A stretch of DNA of 60,000 nucleotides, from the NCBI RefSeq assembly GCF_964204645.1, contig NC_134033.1:4562231-4622230 (forward strand), given 5' to 3'. This DNA is from Tubulanus polymorphus. Lineage: Eukaryota > Nemertea > Palaeonemertea > Tubulaniformes > Tubulanidae. The position numbers and the translations under genes were made by a program. Numbering within the stretch: position 1 is the first letter of the stretch; each line of letters begins with the position of its first letter. Positions 26,073-36,934 of the stretch are shown here, one piece after another. The notes under the pieces were generated by a model that saw only the letters and a program-made list of their open reading frames with translations, was not told where the DNA came from and ran no database searches.

Positions 26073-26292
26073 TACAGACAATGGACATTTGATTAATTAA
26101 ATTTATTGCATATTTACTATGATGATATCGTCTTAATTTTATTTGTTTATGATAAGATTCGTTTTTAATTTCAGTGACGAGTAATTTCAATTCGAGTTAT
26201 AGACAATGAAAATGTTATTTATATTACAGACAATGAAGATTTGATTAATTGAATTTATTGCATATTTCCTATGATGATATCGTCTTAATTTA
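26073..26292 (+). repeat. Pair of about 68-bp direct repeats (26073-26140 and 26225-26292)
   Basis: Both contain ACAGACAATG, then TTGATTAATT, then TTTATTGCATATTT, and end ATGATGATATCGTCTTAATT, with a few differences. The same tract, once, is recognisable in the flank of copy 1 near 14385-14400 (GATGATATCATCTTAATT). Confidence 0.75.
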
Positions 26293-26510
26293 TCTTATCA
26301 AATAATCAATTGCAAATAGTGCTAAGATTCGTGCTTGATTCCTGTGACAATTCGAGTGACAATTCAATAATGGAAATGTGATTGATAAATTGTGTTGCAA
26401 ACTGATTTTTCTTTCAATTCGATTTTGAAAGGATTCAAATTACTGCATAGAACTATCATTTTAACGAGGACTGTTAGAGAATATCTGATATTATATCTAC
26501 TTCATATATT

Positions 26511-28792
26511 CTACTTCGAAACTCGGAATTGCACTTGCGCGAAACGACGCAAAATCGTTCTGGCGTATTCTAAATTCCACCCAGGAAAAAAAACGAAAGA
26601 AAGGGTAATAAACCGACATTAAATGAATTCGAAACTTATTTTGCCGGCCTGGGCGAATCTGTGAACAATGCTACTATTGATCCCGACCTCCAACTTAATA
26701 ATCGAGACCAATTAAAGTCGCAGGAGCCACATGATTTAGATTTTCCTGTTACGATAGAGGAAGTGAAATTTGCAATAAAAAAACTGAAACGCAAAAAATC
26801 GCCTGGATTAGATAATATACTTCGTTTGTACTATGTTTGTAGCAGCAGTTGATACCTTGGCGCCTTCCCTGACTATATATTTTAATGCCATCTTAGAAAC
26901 CGGTTTGTACCCAAGCGACTGGTGTGAGGGTTGTATCACTCCGATCTATAAAAAGGGCTCCGTATCAGATCCCAATAACTATAGAGTGATAACTGATCTA
27001 AGCTGTTTCGGAAAGGTCTTTTCTATCATTATTAACACTCGTATAATTCAGTGGACAGAAACATATATCATATCATAAACGAATGTCAGGCTGGCTTTAG
27101 GCCAAACAACGGTACTACGCAACAATCGTTTGTGATATCATCCTTAATTAACCATTGTCTTCAGTCGAAAATGAAAGGTGTGTGGTTTGCGTTTATTGAT
27201 TTCTCTAAGGCCTTCGATGTTCTAAATCATGAGATATTATGGAAGAAATTAATCCAATCGGGAATTACAGGCAAAGTTTATAATATTTTGCGCTCAATGT
27301 ATGCTAGTAATAGATCCTGTGTAAAAAGTGACGGTTTCCTATCTCGGTTTTTTAACTCCGATACTGGAGTGAGATAGGCGGAATGCATTTCACAAGCTCT
27401 TTTTAATCTCTATATAAATGATATGGAAAATTTCTTTATTGAAAACGGTCACACTGGTGTAGATTTTGAATTCATTAGAATATACCTCTTGCTCTGTGCT
27501 GATGACACTGTCACCCACAGAGCTGCAGAGATCTCTAGATATACTTAACCAATATTGTACAAAAATGAAACTATTAGTTAACACTGAAAAAACCAAAGTC
27601 ATGAAAGTATGCTATCGTAGGTCTGCATTGCAACCACATAGGTGTGTCTACGATGGTAATCAGCTTGACGAGGTATCTATGTTTAAATATCTAGGATTAA
27701 TTATACAGGGTAATGGCTGTCTCAGACATTCAATAAAATCTTTAGCTGATCAAGGATTAAATGCTATGTTTGCAATGGAGAAGTATTTGCTAAGTGCAAG
27801 ACTCTTGACCCCAAAAGTAAAGGGGGATATTTTTGATAAACTTGTAAAATCAGTCTTAATGTATAGTTCTCCGGTATGGGCATTCCAGAACTTAGAGGCT
27901 ATTGAATCTGTACACCTTAAATTTTGTAAATATGTGCTAAGACTAAGACGTTCTACTCTTAATGTAATGGTCTATGGAGAACTAGGCAGGTATCCCATTA
28001 GCGTTGACGTTGCTATTTCTGTTTGTAAGTTTTGGGTAAAAATATTAGATTCACCTGCCTGGACAAGCTTGAGAAAAACTTACGATCTGTTACTAATGGA
28101 CTCGAATAATGTTCCAAATGCAAAAAACTGGGCAACAGATATGCGACATTTGTTGAACCGCCTAGGTTTAGGTAATTTTTGGCTAGACTAGGCTATATAC
28201 AATAAAACTCTGTAGTTCTTAAAATTAGTGGAACAGAAAGTTAAAGATATGTTTATCCAGAACTGGTACGGCTCAATGGAGAATAGCTCCAAATGTATCT
28301 ATTATAAAAATTTCAAAACTATGTTCAAATATGAGGGATATTTAGATATCAGCGATCATCATTTGGTTAACATTTTAAGTAAATTTAGGTGTAGTAATCA
28401 TAACCTGCATGTTGAAACTGGAAGATGGGCCCGACCCATCACACCCAGAGAACAGCGTATATGTAGCCTTTGTAACACTGACCAAGTAGAAGATGAGTAC
28501 CACGTATTGCAATGCTTACAGTGCCCTGAGAAGCAATCTTCTTTCGAACTATTATGTTCACCATCCATCTGTCTTCAAATTTATTAACTTATTATCTTCC
28601 AACTCTCCTGCCACCATTATAAAACTAGGCAAGTGTTTATATCAATTATTGAAAAGAAGAAAATTGCTACTCAGGGACGATAATCTCTAAATCGCATAAA
28701 CCGTCATATGTATCATTATCTTTTATTTATTGTCATTACAAGTTTGTAAACAACTTTGACAGAAATAAATACTATACTATACTATACTATAC
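26511..28792 (+). mobile_element. Second LINE, degenerate and 5'-truncated, with an ACTAT tail
   Basis: The interrupted locus can be read in unit 1 (ATATATTAGTTAGG near 14610). Here it is split after ATATT (26506-26510) and resumes at ATATT (28794-28798), a 5-6 bp target duplication. The 3' end is a pentanucleotide tail, ACTAT repeated about five times from 28771. The element lies on the plus strand. It is about 2.3 kb and lacks the endonuclease. Confidence 0.85.
26661..28690 (+). pseudogene. Reverse-transcriptase remnant of the second LINE
   Basis: Pieces in several frames can be followed: 26661-26852 and 26833-27078 (linker and RT start with KRKKSPGLDNI, PIYKKGSVSDPNNYRVI), 27051-27377 (ECQAGFRPNNGT, FIDFSKAFDVLNHE), 27466-28191 and 28228-28690. 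The catalytic box survives only as CADDT in a frame not shared with its neighbours (near 27495). The C-terminal ICSLCNTDQVEDEYHVLQC motif (about 28470) parallels the motif of the LINE at 10253-13330. The two elements share layout and a comparable tail but differ in sequence, so they are different families of one broad group. Confidence 0.85.
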
Positions 28793-30515
28793 TATATTAG
28801 TTAGGGAATTGAAGTTGACATATTAAACATATTAACACGGTCAGTCCGGTATTATTTAGCCAGTGGTTCTCTTGTCCGTTGAACCGCATATTATGCCAAA
28901 CTTAGTTTATATTGTGTCCAGTTATTGTCCTCGGTTTTTGAAATAATTGAATACTTATTCGAAACATACGTTGAATTCACTATACACGCGCATATATGTC
29001 CAGTCCTTATACGTGAGGTTAGGTTAGTAAAAAGGGAGATCTATAAGCTTTTTATCAATTATTAGGTCCACTAATTAAATGACTGATTTGCGAAGTTGCT
29101 GAGGGATGCTTTCGATAGTTCACATCTCGTGGATAAATTAGTCTAGTTGACTCTCTGTCTCTGGAATCTCACTCGGGAATCCAACCTAAACTTAAACATT
29201 GATTCTACCAGTCAGAACTGAAATAAGAAATTGTTGTTTTTCAGATCAGCCATTCCTCACTCAGGATATGATCTATCAATAACGCTGGGCTGACTAAACC
29301 GACGCTGTGGACTCCAGGCCTTTCTAGTTAATCCATGATGCTCCGCACAGAAATAGGTGGTGGGTAGATTTGTGGTTGTTTATTACTGTATATAACAGAT
29401 TACAATGTACATGTATCGAGTCGAATTAAAAATTATCATTGAGATCAATATTCTTTTTTAGGTAAGCTCATCTTCTCTCGGGACCTGATTGCTATCAATG
29501 CTTGCTGACTAAACCAACAAGGCCGGGCAGATATTAGTGCTGTAGCTCGGGTGTCACATCTCCCAAGGAAACGATAACAGATTGAAATCCATGCAGTTCC
29601 ACACATGAATCGGTGAGCGGACATTTTAATTTCAATTCTAAATGTCAAACTTAAGTTAGGTCGGATTCAAGCTGATTCAAGTCTCATTAAACACTTTAAG
29701 TTGCTTTTTCAGAGAAGACCTTCCTGTGCAGGATCTGATCGCTGCCAATGCGTGTTGACTAAACCGACAAATACAGTTTCCAGATTCCAGACCTTGCTCA
29801 CTTCATCAGGACCTGATTGCATCAAGTGTGTGCTGACTAAAACAACCTGGTCTGATAGAGGACGCCTGTGAGCTGAATGGTAATCTAAAAACTGCTCACA
29901 TAAATCGGTGAGTAGAAATTATAAATTATTTCTCTCTAGGAAACTGAGGTTAGGTTTAATCTTAGGGTATTTCGTGTTCACTCACGCGTGACGAGGGTTG
30001 ATATACAAACTATCATCGTCACTCATTTAATCATCCGAGAGAACTTCAAATATTGGTTTTTTTAAATGATGCCCTTTCGCCATTTTCTCGGGACATGTTT
30101 GCTACCGTTTCGATTAAACCAACCCAAATCGCGACAGGAAGACTCAAACTCTTCCGGAATAAACTAAGGAGCTCGACACGTCACATGGATCATGGCGAGT
30201 AGACATTTTGTGGAGTCGAATTATCTAATCACCATGATTTAATTTCAATACACTGCAGAGCTGTATGATATTGTATAAAAACTTATGTTTCAAAAAATGA
30301 GCGCAAATTTATCGCAACAATGAGGATCTCGACGGACCGCCACGAAATGGCGCCTAGAAACTGGAAACTTATTTATTGTGAATGACACAATAAAAAAATT
30401 AAACTAATTCGGTCATGCGATTTCAAACGAACTCAATTAAGTTTTAGGATTTCGAGTTTCAACCCCGATTTATAGATAGGCAAACATTATACAGGGACTC
30501 CTGTCAAACTGTTGT
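28793..30515 (+). other. Inter-unit DNA and downstream region of copy 3 with three exon-like cassettes
   Basis: From 28799 to about 28970 the sequence continues the 5' flank of copy 2, and from about 28975 it matches 17683-19215. The empty site of the CCCAGTAAACA element is here (AACATACG near 28975). Cassettes equivalent to those below copy 2 lie at 29245-29359, 29462-29612 and 29713-29907, again with TTTTTCAG-like acceptors (TTTTTTAG for the second) and GGTGGGTAG, GGTGAGCGG and GGTGAGTAG donors. Indels shift any reading frame except in part of the third. The interval from 29908 to 30515 has no gene. Confidence 0.5.
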
Positions 30516-33109
30516 TTATTTACTGGATGTCGTCAATCCTAGTCGTCGTTTATTGCGTTCACGAATAGATTTCATATCGATAGATAGTATTGTATAAAGA
30601 AGCGGATTCAGAGACGAATTGATCGGTAAAAATAGAACGGCCAGCCAAGCGGCCACCTGGTTCGGTATCTCGACCGAAAATACGGCGCAAAACTGAACGA
30701 TTATTATCGGTAGCCAGCAAAATAAATTACAAAGATTGATTACTAAACTCCTTCGTGCTAAAACCAGTTCGGTAGGATCGGCTCTACCCGAGCCCGACCT
30801 ACTTCCAGATACGAGTCTATACATCTGAGCGTACGTCGTCATTATCGTAGCCAATATGGCCGCATTAAACAAGGCAAAAATAGCGAATGAATAGTGCCAG
30901 CCATTGACGTCGATCGTCAGTAAATTCATAAACAAACTCCGGTTGTACCGTAAAAATTGTCTCCGAAGTACGACGACGATGGCAGCGGTAGAATAGAAAC
31001 TGTGCTTATAACGAGCCAACAGATGCTGCAAATACCGATAACGTATTTCGGAGTTATAATCGGACTTCTAGAAAACGGGTTGACGATATTTGAATATCTC
31101 TGACGCGTAAGAATTAAGAGAAAAGTCAGGGAACCTTCGCACGAAACGGTGACAATAACCCCGGCGAGACGACATAATGAGCTATCCGTCCAGGTTTCAG
31201 AATTCAGATAATAAACGCCTTTGAACGCGTGGTCAGCTCCTGCGATCAAAAACAAATAGACCGACATCAGAAAATCACAACCGGCAATATTTATAATGAG
31301 GATGTCTGAAGATGTGTTACGTGTTCCGGAGGATTCCATCCGCAAAGCTTGAACGCGGAATAAAATAACGATACTGTTAGCGAGAAAACTGAAAGTTGCG
31401 ATCATCCAGATGATGGCTCTCAGTACAGCGTTACCCATCAGGTCAGAACAGGTCGAAAATTGATCAGCTTCGGGAAGACATAGGTCAACATTCGGTGCCA
31501 TGCAGCAAAATTTGTAAGCATCCGAAGCGAGGTATTTCAATGATGTAAGATCGCCAAGAACGTTTCTTTGTACGGATATTACTTCAAAATTGTTGACAAG
31601 GTTTAAAATTTCAAGTCGAACCAATCCAGAAAATGCATAGCTGGAAATATAATGGATTCTGTTACTGCTGATATTTAACGACTGTAATGCGGATAAACCT
31701 TTAAATACATTTTCACCGAGAACCTATATAGAAAGACCGTGAAGATCGAGAACAGTAAGTGACGTCAGACCTCGGAAACTACCATCTTCTAAATGTTGCA
31801 GCGGATTTCCGATAAGAAATAGTTGTTTTAAACCGATCAAACCTGCGAATGTATTAGCAGATAATGATGTTATGCGGTTGTGAGTAAGGTCTAATGTGTA
31901 TAGATTGCTTAGATTATAAAACGCGTTTGGAACGATGTAAGACAAATTATTGTCCGAAATATCGAGAAAACGAAGATAAATGAAAGAGTTGAAGGTCGAC
32001 TCGTTAAATACGACTCGGTTATTCGACAAAATCAAAACCCGAGTTGATTCTATAAAACGACCAGTAATATCTGATAAAAGAGCATTTTCACAATCGATGA
32101 AATGACCCCGGCAATTACAACGTTCAGGACACGTGACCTTACAGTATGACTCGTCATCTGAGTAATGTTTACAATTTACGACGCCGTCGCAAACTTCAGA
32201 TTGCGGAATACATCGATTTTCCTGACCACATTTAAACATTCCCGGACACGACCAAGTCTCGCAGTTTCGTTCATCTTCTGAATTAGGACAATCGGATCGA
32301 CCGTCACAAACGTGTCTGATCGGTATACAGTAAGATGCCGGACATTTTACAGTACCAGCCGCGCATTCGAAGTCATTACACGCGAGTATATGTTCAAGAT
32401 TTCTACATACCGGGAAATCAATCGGCATCCTTTCTAAAATACACCTTTCGTGTCGGGAATAACAGCGAGGAGAATTGAACGAACATCTTTGTTCATCCGA
32501 TTCCTTACACAGATCTGTGAAACGAGTCGTACAGTTATTGTCATTATTACAGTAAACCTCGGGATTCACTGTCATATTAGTGACCAATTCGTCTTCTTCG
32601 AGACTTCCGCTACAATCCACGACACCATCCCGATACAACTGAGAACTAATACATTCACCGTCCGCGCATGAGAACCCCAGACAAATTTCGGAATTGCATC
32701 CGATCTCATCGGAACCGTCTTTACAGTTGGCTAGTCCGTCACATCGTTTATAACTATCGATACATTGGTGATTGGAACAGCGATATCGCGTAGATAAACA
32801 CGGTGGATGATAGCACGAGTTCTCATCCGAGCCATCGACGCAATCTCTCATAAAGTCACAGAAACCGCTTATCGATATAACCTGTCCATCGTTACAGCGG
32901 AACTGACTGTGTAAATTGATATCCGTACAATCGAGTTCATCTTCACCGTGTTGACAGTCGTGTCTGGTATCACATACGCGATGGTCGCTGATACATCTTT
33001 GATCGCTACATTCAAACTGCCATGATTTACAACCGCTTATAGAAGCTGATTCTTCACCAGTTACATTATAGGTACACAACACGGAATGCACTTTATCTGT
33101 TATATTATC
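30516..33109 (-). pseudogene. Receptor copy 3, 3' half of exon 3 (LDLa x6, LRRs, 7TM), disrupted
   Basis: It continues copy 3 on the left side of the Polinton. The LDLa modules, LRR N-cap, LRRs and 7TM domain align with copy 2. Lesions: the Polinton directly after 33109, an in-frame TAG at 31724-31726 within the LRRs where copy 2 has a serine codon, and a 4-base deletion near 30930 (copy 2 reads ATAGGCAAACAAACT, here ATAAACAAACT) that shifts frame between TM4 and TM5. The arginine codon that is mutated to TGA in copy 2 is intact here, so the two copies carry different lesions. Confidence 0.85.
33104..33109. other. Polinton target-site duplication, left copy (ATTATC)
   Basis: ATTATC directly precedes the terminal AGTAATAGGG. 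The same six bases follow the other end at 51159-51164. With one copy removed, the joined exon has the same length as copy 2 in this stretch (GCACTTTATC to GGTTTCAAT), which has the related sequence ATCATC. Polintons are known to make 6-bp duplications. Confidence 0.95.
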
Positions 33110-33296
33110 AGTAATAGGGATAATAGGCTTTCAGGCCAAAGGTCGAACGGTCGAGCTCGTAAAAAATGAAAATAATAATAATTTACAGTTGAATTAGTCG
33201 CGCACACTCCTAATTCAACTGTAAATTATTATTATTTTCATTTTTACTCACCCGCCCGTTCAACCTTTGACCAGAAAGCCTATTATCCCTATTACT
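33110..33296. repeat. Left terminal palindrome of the Polinton
   Basis: The 187-bp segment starts AGTAATAGGGATAATAGGC and ends with the inverted copy GCCTATTATCCCTATTACT. Its middle is a near-perfect hairpin: the arm ATAATAATTTACAGTTGAAT is matched by its complement, with a loop of about 12 bases containing CGCGCACAC. No target duplication flanks the palindrome on its inner side, so it is part of the element and not a later insertion. Confidence 0.9.
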
Positions 33297-33465
33297 CTTA
33301 AAATATTCACATATATGAATAATATTTAAATCATTGAACTTCTAAAATCAATTTTAATAAAAAATATAGTATTAAAATGGAAGCAAATAAATACTACTGC
33401 CCAACATGTAATATCGATATAGACAAGTCTCAAAAAGCAAGACACAATAAAACTATAACACATTT
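33262..33465 (+). repeat. Polinton core terminal inverted repeat, left copy
   Basis: It matches the complement of 50581-50788 with only a few small differences. It includes the upstream region and the first 29 codons of the zinc-finger/polymerase gene, so the right end carries a truncated antisense copy of that gene start. It overlaps the inner arm of the terminal palindrome. Confidence 0.9.
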
Positions 33466-33697
33466 AGAGAATAAATTGAAACTAGAATATAAGGATGATA
33501 TATTAGAAACTAAATTAGAAGAATTAAAGAATGAAAAAGAAACATATAAATGTGATACATGTAATCAATCATTCAGTGATAAAAGATATTATAAAGAACA
33601 TTTAAAATCTATAAGTCATATTAGAAATAAGAATAATGATATTTTAGGTGAAGATTATTTTGATAATGATAACGATAAGAAACAGAAGACAATTTAA
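33377..33697 (+). CDS. Two-finger C2H2 zinc-finger protein; probably the detached N-terminus of the polymerase gene
   Basis: The 106-residue frame has two C2H2-like fingers: C9-x2-C12...H23 and H29, then C59-x2-C62...H75 and H81. A Lys/Glu-rich helical linker joins them. The start codon is inside the terminal inverted repeat. The frame ends at a single TAA (33695-33697), after which the same frame is open again from 33698 to 33937. Polinton polymerases often begin with such fingers, so this is most simply the 5' part of the polymerase gene cut by a stop codon. An independent small DNA-binding protein is the alternative. Confidence 0.6.
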   Translation: MEANKYYCPTCNIDIDKSQKARHNKTITHLENKLKLEYKDDILETKLEELKNEKETYKCDTCNQSFSDKRYYKEHLKSISHIRNKNNDILGEDYFDNDNDKKQKTI

Positions 33698-33733
33698 AGA
33701 ATAAAAAATAAATTAAACAATAAAAGACCATAC

Positions 33734-33937
33734 ATGGAAGATGTAAGAAATTATATTAATTCATTAGATAATAAAAAAGATATAGAGATAACCGAAGCAT
33801 TTAAAAGTGATATTGGTCCAGCAGCTATCGAGTTTAAATTTCATAAAGGTAAAACATTAGAAGAAAATAAAAAACATTTAGAAAATATGAAAGAAATAAT
33901 AAAAATAATTACAGATGTTGAAACATCCCAAAAATAG
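33734..33937 (+). pseudogene. Middle fragment of the polymerase N-terminal region
   Basis: This 67-codon frame is in the same frame as the zinc-finger frame upstream, with one stop between them. It ends at TAG while the polymerase frame is already open in another register, an apparent small indel near 33930. It has no recognisable motif apart from a charged helical C-terminus. Relative to usual Polinton polymerases, the N-terminal segment with the conserved CFxW motif is not found in any frame, so part of the region seems deleted. Confidence 0.5.
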
Positions 33938-34095
33938 AAAGAGATAATAATATAAAGATAAATGTATTTGATTTAATCAAATTACCAAATACAAAAGGAA
34001 ATAATATTAAACATTATACATTAGAACCTTTATACCTATCAAAAGATTATGATTCAAACGATGTTATAGATATACTATATTATGAGAATCATTAT

Positions 34096-36906
34096 ATGTG
34101 GATTAAACAAATAGATTTATTTTTCAAATCAGAAAATGATCACCATAAAATATATCTATGTAGAAAATGTTTACATAAATTTAGTAATGAAAGTACATTA
34201 TTAAATCATAAACAACTATGTGATAATCATGATTATTGTAAATTAGTTTTACCAAATGAAAAAGATAAAATATTAGAATTCAAAAAATATGATTACAAAA
34301 ATAAAGTACCATTTATAATATATGGAGATTTTGAATCATTAAATAAAGAATTAACTGATCAAGATAGAAAAGATATATATTATAAAAGAAAGAAATTAAA
34401 TTCTAATGAAAGTGATTATTCAGAAGAACCACCAAAAACAAATACTATTAAAAAGATTCATCAATCAGCTGCAGCTTTCGGGTTATATATAAAATCTAAT
34501 TATCCAGAACTAATCGAAAGTGAATATTATAATTATAGAAATGAAAATGTTATCAATCATTTTTGTGACTTATTAATTGAATATGAAATAAGATTTAGTA
34601 AATTATTGAATACAAATAAAGAAATAATTATGACAGAAGAAGATAAAGAAGAATTTGCGTTTGCAGATAAATGTTATTATTGTGAAAAGATATTTAATTA
34701 TAAAGATAAAAAAGTAAGAGACCATGATCATTTGAATGGAAAGTTTAGAGGCGCTGCACATGAGAATTGTAACTTACAAGCTAAGAAAATTAATTTTGTA
34801 CCAGTTATATTTCATAATCTATCAGGATATGATGCACATTTATTTATCAAACAGTTATGTTATAAAATAGAAGAAATCAATAATGAAATAGAAATATTAA
34901 ATTCAAATAGATCAAAAGATAAAATACCAACTTATAAATTTAAAATGTTAGCTAAAACATCTGAGAATTATATATCATTCCAATTTGGTTGTTTAAGATT
35001 TATAGATTCATATAGATTTTTAAATAGTTCATTAGATAACTTATCTAAATCATTAGTTGATGATGAATTAAAGATATTAAAAGAATATTACCCAAATTAT
35101 GATGATTTTAAATTAATGAGATATAAAGGAGCAATTCCATATTCTTTCTATAAAAATCATAATGATTTTAAAATAACTGAATTATTGAAAGAACAATTCT
35201 ATGATGAATTAAAAAATGAATATGTTAAAGATGAAGTTTATAATAGAACATTGAATATTTGGAATCATTTCAAAATAGAAAATCATGGACAATTAGTAGA
35301 TTTATATTTAAAATCAGATGTATTATTATTAACCGATATATTCGAAAGGTTTAGAGATGTAAACCTAAAATATTTTAACATTGATCCATGTCATTGTTAT
35401 TCATCACCAGGATTAACATGGGATTGTGGTTTAAAATTTACAGATATAAAAATGGATTTGTTAACAAATATAGATCAATTACTATTATTTGAAAAATCTA
35501 TAAGAGGAGGTGTTTCAGGTGTATTGGGTGATAGATATTTCAATGTAAATGATAATCCTGGATATAAATTATTATACATAGATGCAAATAATCTTTATGG
35601 TTGGGCAATGATGGAACCACAACCTTATGGGATGTTTGAAATAACTGAAGTTTTACAAATTGATAAATTTGATTGGAAGAAAAGAATCCTAGATATTGCA
35701 GATGATTCAGATATTGGTTACTTCTTTGTTGTAGATTCAGAATACCCTGAAAATATTAAATTCAAATCTAGAAATCTAGCATATTGTCCCGAACATAAAA
35801 CTGTTAAACATGAAGAATTATCAAATTATCAAAAAAGAATTAAACCCGATAATCATATTCATACTGAAAAGTTAATGGTAACTCAAGAAGATAAATATAA
35901 TTACGTTGTGCATTATAGAATGTTAAAATTCTATTTGAATCAAGGAATGATATTAAAAAAAGTACATAGATATATTTCATTTAATCAATCTAAGTGGTTA
36001 GAAAAATATATAGATTTTAATACTACACAGAGAACTAAATCTAAAACTGATTTTGAAAAAGATTACTTTAAACTAATGAATAATGCGTTCTATGGAAAAA
36101 CATGTGAAAACATAAGAAATAGAAGTGATATTGAGTTAGTTAGTAATGGTAAAAGGATAAGGCATTTACAATCGTATCCGAAATTCATAGGTAACAGAAT
36201 ATTTGATGAAAATTTAGCAGCAGTTAAAATGAGAAGAACAAGTATGAAATTTAATAAACCAATTTATGTTGGTGCATCGGTTTTAGAGTTATCAAAGCTA
36301 TTGATGTATAAATTTTATTATAACATATTACAACCCCATTTTGGAGAAAAAAATATAGAAATTCTATACTTTGATACAGATTCTTACATATTAAAGATAA
36401 AAAGTGATAATATAAAAGATGATTTAAAAATATTAAATCATCATTTCGATTTTAGTAACTATCCAAAAAATCATGAATTGTTTAGCAATGATAATAAAAA
36501 AGTTCCAGGGAAGTTTAAGGATGAATTAGGTGGTGAAGAAATGATAGAGTTCATTGGTATTAGATCTAAAATGTATTCATATAAAACTAAAGAACATGAA
36601 GCTAAAAAGTTAAAAGGAATAACCAAAAATGTAGTAGAAAAGAATATTCATTTCAAAGATTACATCAATTGTATATTTAATGAAGAAGTTAGAAAACATA
36701 AAATGAAATGTTTAAGATCTGAAGATCATGAAATGTATATTGAAGAGATAGAGAAGATAAGTCTAAACCCATTTGATGATAAAAGATATATTTTAGATGA
36801 TGGAATCCACACAGTCGCCTATGGTTGCAATTTAGATGAATATATAAAATTCAAAAGAGAAGAAACAAAAGAAAATGAAATTATGAAAAGGATTCTAACG
36901 TGTTAA
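34096..36906 (+). CDS. Protein-primed type B DNA polymerase (pPolB)
   Basis: It replicates the element DNA, using a protein primer at the termini as in adenoviruses and phi29 (known for the family). Visible motifs, numbered from ATG 34096: Exo I D78-F-E80; a Cys/His insert C193-x2-C196 ... DHDH ... ENC (193-228) like an endonuclease VII fold; Exo II F239-H-N-L-S-G-Y-D246; Exo III Y404-L-K-S-D408; Pol A D496-A-N-N-L-Y501-G; Pol B N663-A-F-Y666-G; Pol C D760-T-D762-S; and a KxY-like GIRSKMYSY. All catalytic carboxylates are present. The frame is open upstream to about 33925 without an ATG, and the sequence just before 34096 is also polymerase-like, so the true N-terminus has been lost by the breaks described for 33377-33937. 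A knuckle C-x2-C...H near residue 23 is retained. Confidence 0.93.
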   Translation: MWIKQIDLFFKSENDHHKIYLCRKCLHKFSNESTLLNHKQLCDNHDYCKLVLPNEKDKILEFKKYDYKNKVPFIIYGDFESLNKELTDQDRKDIYYKRKKLNSNESDYSEEPPKTNTIKKIHQSAAAFGLYIKSNYPELIESEYYNYRNENVINHFCDLLIEYEIRFSKLLNTNKEIIMTEEDKEEFAFADKCYYCEKIFNYKDKKVRDHDHLNGKFRGAAHENCNLQAKKINFVPVIFHNLSGYDAHLFIKQLCYKIEEINNEIEILNSNRSKDKIPTYKFKMLAKTSENYISFQFGCLRFIDSYRFLNSSLDNLSKSLVDDELKILKEYYPNYDDFKLMRYKGAIPYSFYKNHNDFKITELLKEQFYDELKNEYVKDEVYNRTLNIWNHFKIENHGQLVDLYLKSDVLLLTDIFERFRDVNLKYFNIDPCHCYSSPGLTWDCGLKFTDIKMDLLTNIDQLLLFEKSIRGGVSGVLGDRYFNVNDNPGYKLLYIDANNLYGWAMMEPQPYGMFEITEVLQIDKFDWKKRILDIADDSDIGYFFVVDSEYPENIKFKSRNLAYCPEHKTVKHEELSNYQKRIKPDNHIHTEKLMVTQEDKYNYVVHYRMLKFYLNQGMILKKVHRYISFNQSKWLEKYIDFNTTQRTKSKTDFEKDYFKLMNNAFYGKTCENIRNRSDIELVSNGKRIRHLQSYPKFIGNRIFDENLAAVKMRRTSMKFNKPIYVGASVLELSKLLMYKFYYNILQPHFGEKNIEILYFDTDSYILKIKSDNIKDDLKILNHHFDFSNYPKNHELFSNDNKKVPGKFKDELGGEEMIEFIGIRSKMYSYKTKEHEAKKLKGITKNVVEKNIHFKDYINCIFNEEVRKHKMKCLRSEDHEMYIEEIEKISLNPFDDKRYILDDGIHTVAYGCNLDEYIKFKREETKENEIMKRILTC

Positions 36907-36934
36907 TAAATTTCAATAAAAATTTGTATAATAA

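Larger units (their letters stand above)
25243..26510 (-). pseudogene. 5' flank of copy 2 with 7TM-exon relic (about 25730-25910) and short repeats
   Basis: The minus strand at 25730-25910 matches the TM3-TM4 part of the 7TM exon (pieces equal to NIVNPFSRSPIITPK and HSFYSTAVI) with frameshifts. The frame that begins with poly-alanine at 26014 is an accident of the trinucleotide repeat. The first 200 bases above 25242 are conserved among the three copies and probably hold the promoter, though no defined element was recognised. The right part ends at the LINE insertion site. Confidence 0.65.

Noticed and set aside
33110-33296. Independent MITE inserted beside the Polinton
   Set aside because: No target duplication flanks its inner side, the 6-bp duplication flanks the composite, and the right end has the same arrangement.
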